A DNA stretch of 37,765 nucleotides, taken from positions 1-37,765 of the forward strand of contig JBFXGJ010000018.1 in the NCBI GenBank assembly GCA_050178135.1. The letters are read 5' to 3'. The DNA is from UBA288 sp050178135. Its GTDB lineage: Archaea > Halobacteriota > Methanomicrobia > Methanomicrobiales > Methanospirillaceae. This document shows, one piece after another, positions 35,765-37,765 of this stretch (position 1 is the first letter of the stretch; the number at the start of each line of letters is the position of its first letter). Made by a program: the position numbers and the translations under genes. The notes under the pieces were generated by a model. That model worked only from the letters and a program-made list of their open reading frames with translations. It did not search any database and was not told the origin of the DNA.

Positions 35765-37765
35765 CGACCCTGCCGACCCTCCGCGCCACGGTGTCGTCGC
35801 CGTGCTCGGGCTCTCGGCGGGAGCCGTGCTCCTGCTGACGGTCTTCTTTCTCCGGCAGGACGTCACCATCGTCTTCCAGAACCTCTACTATCTCCCGATC
35901 GTGATCGGGTGCTACTACTACCCCCGCCGCGGCCTGGTCTTCTCCGTCCTCCTCTCGGTATGCTATTTCATCCTCGTCGCCCTCTACTCGAAGGACCCGT
36001 CGGTGCTGATGCAGGCCGGAATCAGGACCCTGATCTTCATCCTCGTCGGCATGGTCGTGAGCCTCCTCTCCTGCCGCTTGGGCGAGCAGAAGGCCCGGTA
36101 CCAGGCGATCTTCGAATCGTCCGGGTCCGCGATCGCGCTGATTGACCAGGACGGCCGGGTGATCAGGTCGAACCAGGAGTTCGCCGTCCTCCGGGGGGCC
36201 GCCCCTCCTGAAAGAGATGACCTCTTCGCGCTCCTCGCCCCGACCTCGGAGCGCGAGGAGCTGGTCGTCGCCGTGCGGGGTGGGACCCCCGTCAACCATC
36301 TCGAGATCCCGGTCTGCGCCTGCAGCAGTCATCCCATCTTCACGCTCGTCTCGGGCCGCCCGATCGCCCCGGGTGAGTACGCGGTCTCGCTCCTCGATAT
36401 CTCCACGCGGAAGGAAGCGCTCTCCGCCCTGCTCGAGGCAAAACAGGCGGCTGAAGATGCGAACCGGGCAAAGAGCGAGTTCCTGGCCAACATGAGCCAT
36501 GAGATCCGGACGCCGATGAACGGCGTGATCGGTATGACCGGGCTCCTCCTCGGGACGACGCTCAACCCTGAGCAACGGAACTACGTCGAGATCATCCGGG
36601 TCTCGGGCGAGAATCTGCTCACCATCATCAACGACATCCTGGACTTCTCCAAGGTGGAGTCCGGGCGCCTCGAACTCGAGGAGTATCCCTTCGACCTGCG
36701 CGAGGTGATCGAGTCATCGATCGACGTGATCGCGCCCGATGCCCAGCGAAAGAGGCTCGAGATCGCGCTGCAGATCGACCCTGAGATACCGATCGGGGTC
36801 CGCGCCGACCCCACCCGCCTCCGGCAGATCCTGGTCAACCTGCTCGGCAACGCGGTCAAGTTCACCGAGCAGGGCGAGATCGTTGTTACCGTGGAGGCGA
36901 TCCCCATTGGCGGCAATGATAACGACACTCCGGTCAATGACCTGCTCTTTCGCGTGAGGGACACCGGGATCGGCATCTCGCCGGACCGTCTCGACCGCCT
37001 CTTCAAGTCCTTCTCACAGGCGGATGCGTCGACCACCCGGCAGTACGGCGGGACGGGGCTCGGCCTTGCCGTCAGCAAGGCCCTTGCCGAGCGGATGGGC
37101 GGCAGGATCTGGGTCGAGAGCGAGCCCGGGGTGGGATCGACCTTTTCGTTCATCATCCGGGCCGAGGCGGCCCCTGTCCCGGCGCCCCCTCACCTCGGTG
37201 GGGTCATGCCGCAGTGTGCCGGCCGCAGGGCCCTCGTGGTGGACGACAACGACACCAACCGGCAGGTCCTCGCTGGGCAGCTCGGCTCGTGGGGTGTGAA
37301 GGTGACGTTTGCAGCGGGTGGAACCGAGGCTCTCCGGCTCCTCGAAGGGGGGGAGCGGTTCGACGTCGGCCTCTTCGACCTCTTCATGCCCGGTATGGAC
37401 GGCATCTCGCTCGCCCGCCAGGTGCGTGCGCTCCTGGGAGAGGCGTCGATGCCCCTCCTCCTCCTCTCCTCCGGCGCGTCGACGGCTGATCTGCCGGACG
37501 GGCTCTTTGAAGCAGTCGCCACGAAACCGGTCAGGGCGTCGACGCTCCACGCCCTACTCGCCGAGATCTGTTCGGGCCACTCCGGCCCTTCGGCACCCAC
37601 CATACCGGCGGAGGCAGCCGCTCGATCGCTCCTCCCCGGGGTGCTCGGAGCCCGCGTCCTCCTCGCCGAGAATAACCCGGTCAACCAGCGGGTCGCCGTC
37701 CTGATGCTCGAACGGCTCGGACTCCGGGCCGACATCGCGAGCAACGGTCTCGAAGCGCTCCAGTC
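35742..37765 (+). CDS. membrane hybrid sensor histidine kinase (3' end missing)
   Basis: At least 674 residues; the gene runs off the window. Three to four hydrophobic helices occupy about 18-110 (VVAVLGLSAGAVLLLTVFFL; LYYLPIVIGCYYY; LVFSVLLSVCYFILVALY; TLIFILVGMVVSLLSC). A PAS domain (~118-225; YQAIFESSGSAIALIDQDGR) follows, then HisKA with the phosphorylated H253 in MSHEIRTPMNG, HATPase_c (NLLGNAVKF, DTGIGIS, GGTGLGL) and a first receiver domain with D501/D502, phospho-acceptor D546 (LFDLFMPGMDG) and K595. A second receiver starts near 637 with LLAENNPVNQR, where the usual Glu-Asp pair is Glu-Asn (E643, N644). Signal and target are unknown. GGTGGTGA at 35725-35732 serves the ATG at 35742. 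Confidence 0.92.
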   Translation, partial: MGQLNLRDDPADPPRHGVVAVLGLSAGAVLLLTVFFLRQDVTIVFQNLYYLPIVIGCYYYPRRGLVFSVLLSVCYFILVALYSKDPSVLMQAGIRTLIFILVGMVVSLLSCRLGEQKARYQAIFESSGSAIALIDQDGRVIRSNQEFAVLRGAAPPERDDLFALLAPTSEREELVVAVRGGTPVNHLEIPVCACSSHPIFTLVSGRPIAPGEYAVSLLDISTRKEALSALLEAKQAAEDANRAKSEFLANMSHEIRTPMNGVIGMTGLLLGTTLNPEQRNYVEIIRVSGENLLTIINDILDFSKVESGRLELEEYPFDLREVIESSIDVIAPDAQRKRLEIALQIDPEIPIGVRADPTRLRQILVNLLGNAVKFTEQGEIVVTVEAIPIGGNDNDTPVNDLLFRVRDTGIGISPDRLDRLFKSFSQADASTTRQYGGTGLGLAVSKALAERMGGRIWVESEPGVGSTFSFIIRAEAAPVPAPPHLGGVMPQCAGRRALVVDDNDTNRQVLAGQLGSWGVKVTFAAGGTEALRLLEGGERFDVGLFDLFMPGMDGISLARQVRALLGEASMPLLLLSSGASTADLPDGLFEAVATKPVRASTLHALLAEICSGHSGPSAPTIPAEAAARSLLPGVLGARVLLAENNPVNQRVAVLMLERLGLRADIASNGLEALQ

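Noticed and set aside
1..37765. tRNA, rRNA, CRISPR arrays and insertion sequences
   Set aside because: None was seen on reading both strands: no tRNA T-loop/acceptor pairing, no evenly spaced direct repeats, and no transposase motifs.

Overview
This 37.8 kb stretch of very GC-rich DNA is chromosomal sequence from a methanogenic euryarchaeon, most likely of the order Methanomicrobiales. The evidence is archaeal ribosomal proteins eS1 and uS15, a methanogen-type (type 2) seryl-tRNA synthetase, an archaeal HMG-CoA synthase/thiolase/DUF35 operon for isoprenoid lipids, a CTP-dependent riboflavin kinase with an N-terminal winged helix, archaeal phosphoglycerate mutase, and two secreted PKD-repeat proteins of a kind common in Methanomicrobia. 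No tRNA, rRNA, CRISPR array, insertion sequence or prophage was seen. All family assignments come from motifs and recall; no database search was possible.

Layout. 1-6143: a cut-off RimI-like acetyltransferase (minus), then on the plus strand a DUF1015 protein, hisG, and an arginine cluster argC - CBS protein - argJ - argB. 6144-8362: a membrane-anchored PKD protein and a coupled gene of unknown function. 8550-12205 (minus): a LEA14-like lipoprotein, then an operon apgM - beta-helix (bactofilin-like) membrane protein - methyltransferase-like protein. 12283-13047: a metallophosphoesterase. 13066-17058 (minus): an information-processing operon rps15 - DHH/RecJ-like phosphoesterase - Pcc1 - serS2 - rps3ae. 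17274-18719: a lipoprotein. 18762-20190 (minus): arvA-arvB-arvC, the GTPase module linked to vesicle formation in Haloferax. 20427-24310: divergent from arvA, five consecutive CBS-domain genes carrying 18 CBS motifs. 24508-26098: convergent ThiF-like and LarE-like sulfur or adenylation proteins. 26283-29855: a giant secreted beta-helix/PKD protein ending in cohesin-like and dockerin-like modules. 30011-30340: an excisionase-type helix-turn-helix protein. 30416-33827 (minus): regulator - HMG-CoA synthase - thiolase - DUF35. 33990-37765: ribK, ribB, a HEAT-repeat protein, a possible 34-residue peptide and a hybrid histidine kinase cut by the window end.

The most interesting signals are regulatory. 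The CBS operon leader holds a 28-bp near-palindrome whose only DNA mismatch becomes a G-U pair in RNA. It also holds a stem-loop with the 9-nt loop CAAGGATTA. The same loop, closed by a different but again perfectly complementary 6-bp stem, lies before the helix-turn-helix gene at 30011. In both places the stem starts exactly 109 nt before the ATG. This looks like a conserved RNA hairpin or a DNA element not explained by known features. The arv module and the CBS operon share one upstream region, so they may be co-regulated.

A second theme is transcript architecture. Many genes have a TATA-like box centred 27-30 nt before the start codon and no Shine-Dalgarno sequence, which suggests leaderless mRNAs. 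This pattern guided the start choices for rimI, ribK and the lipoprotein at 17274.
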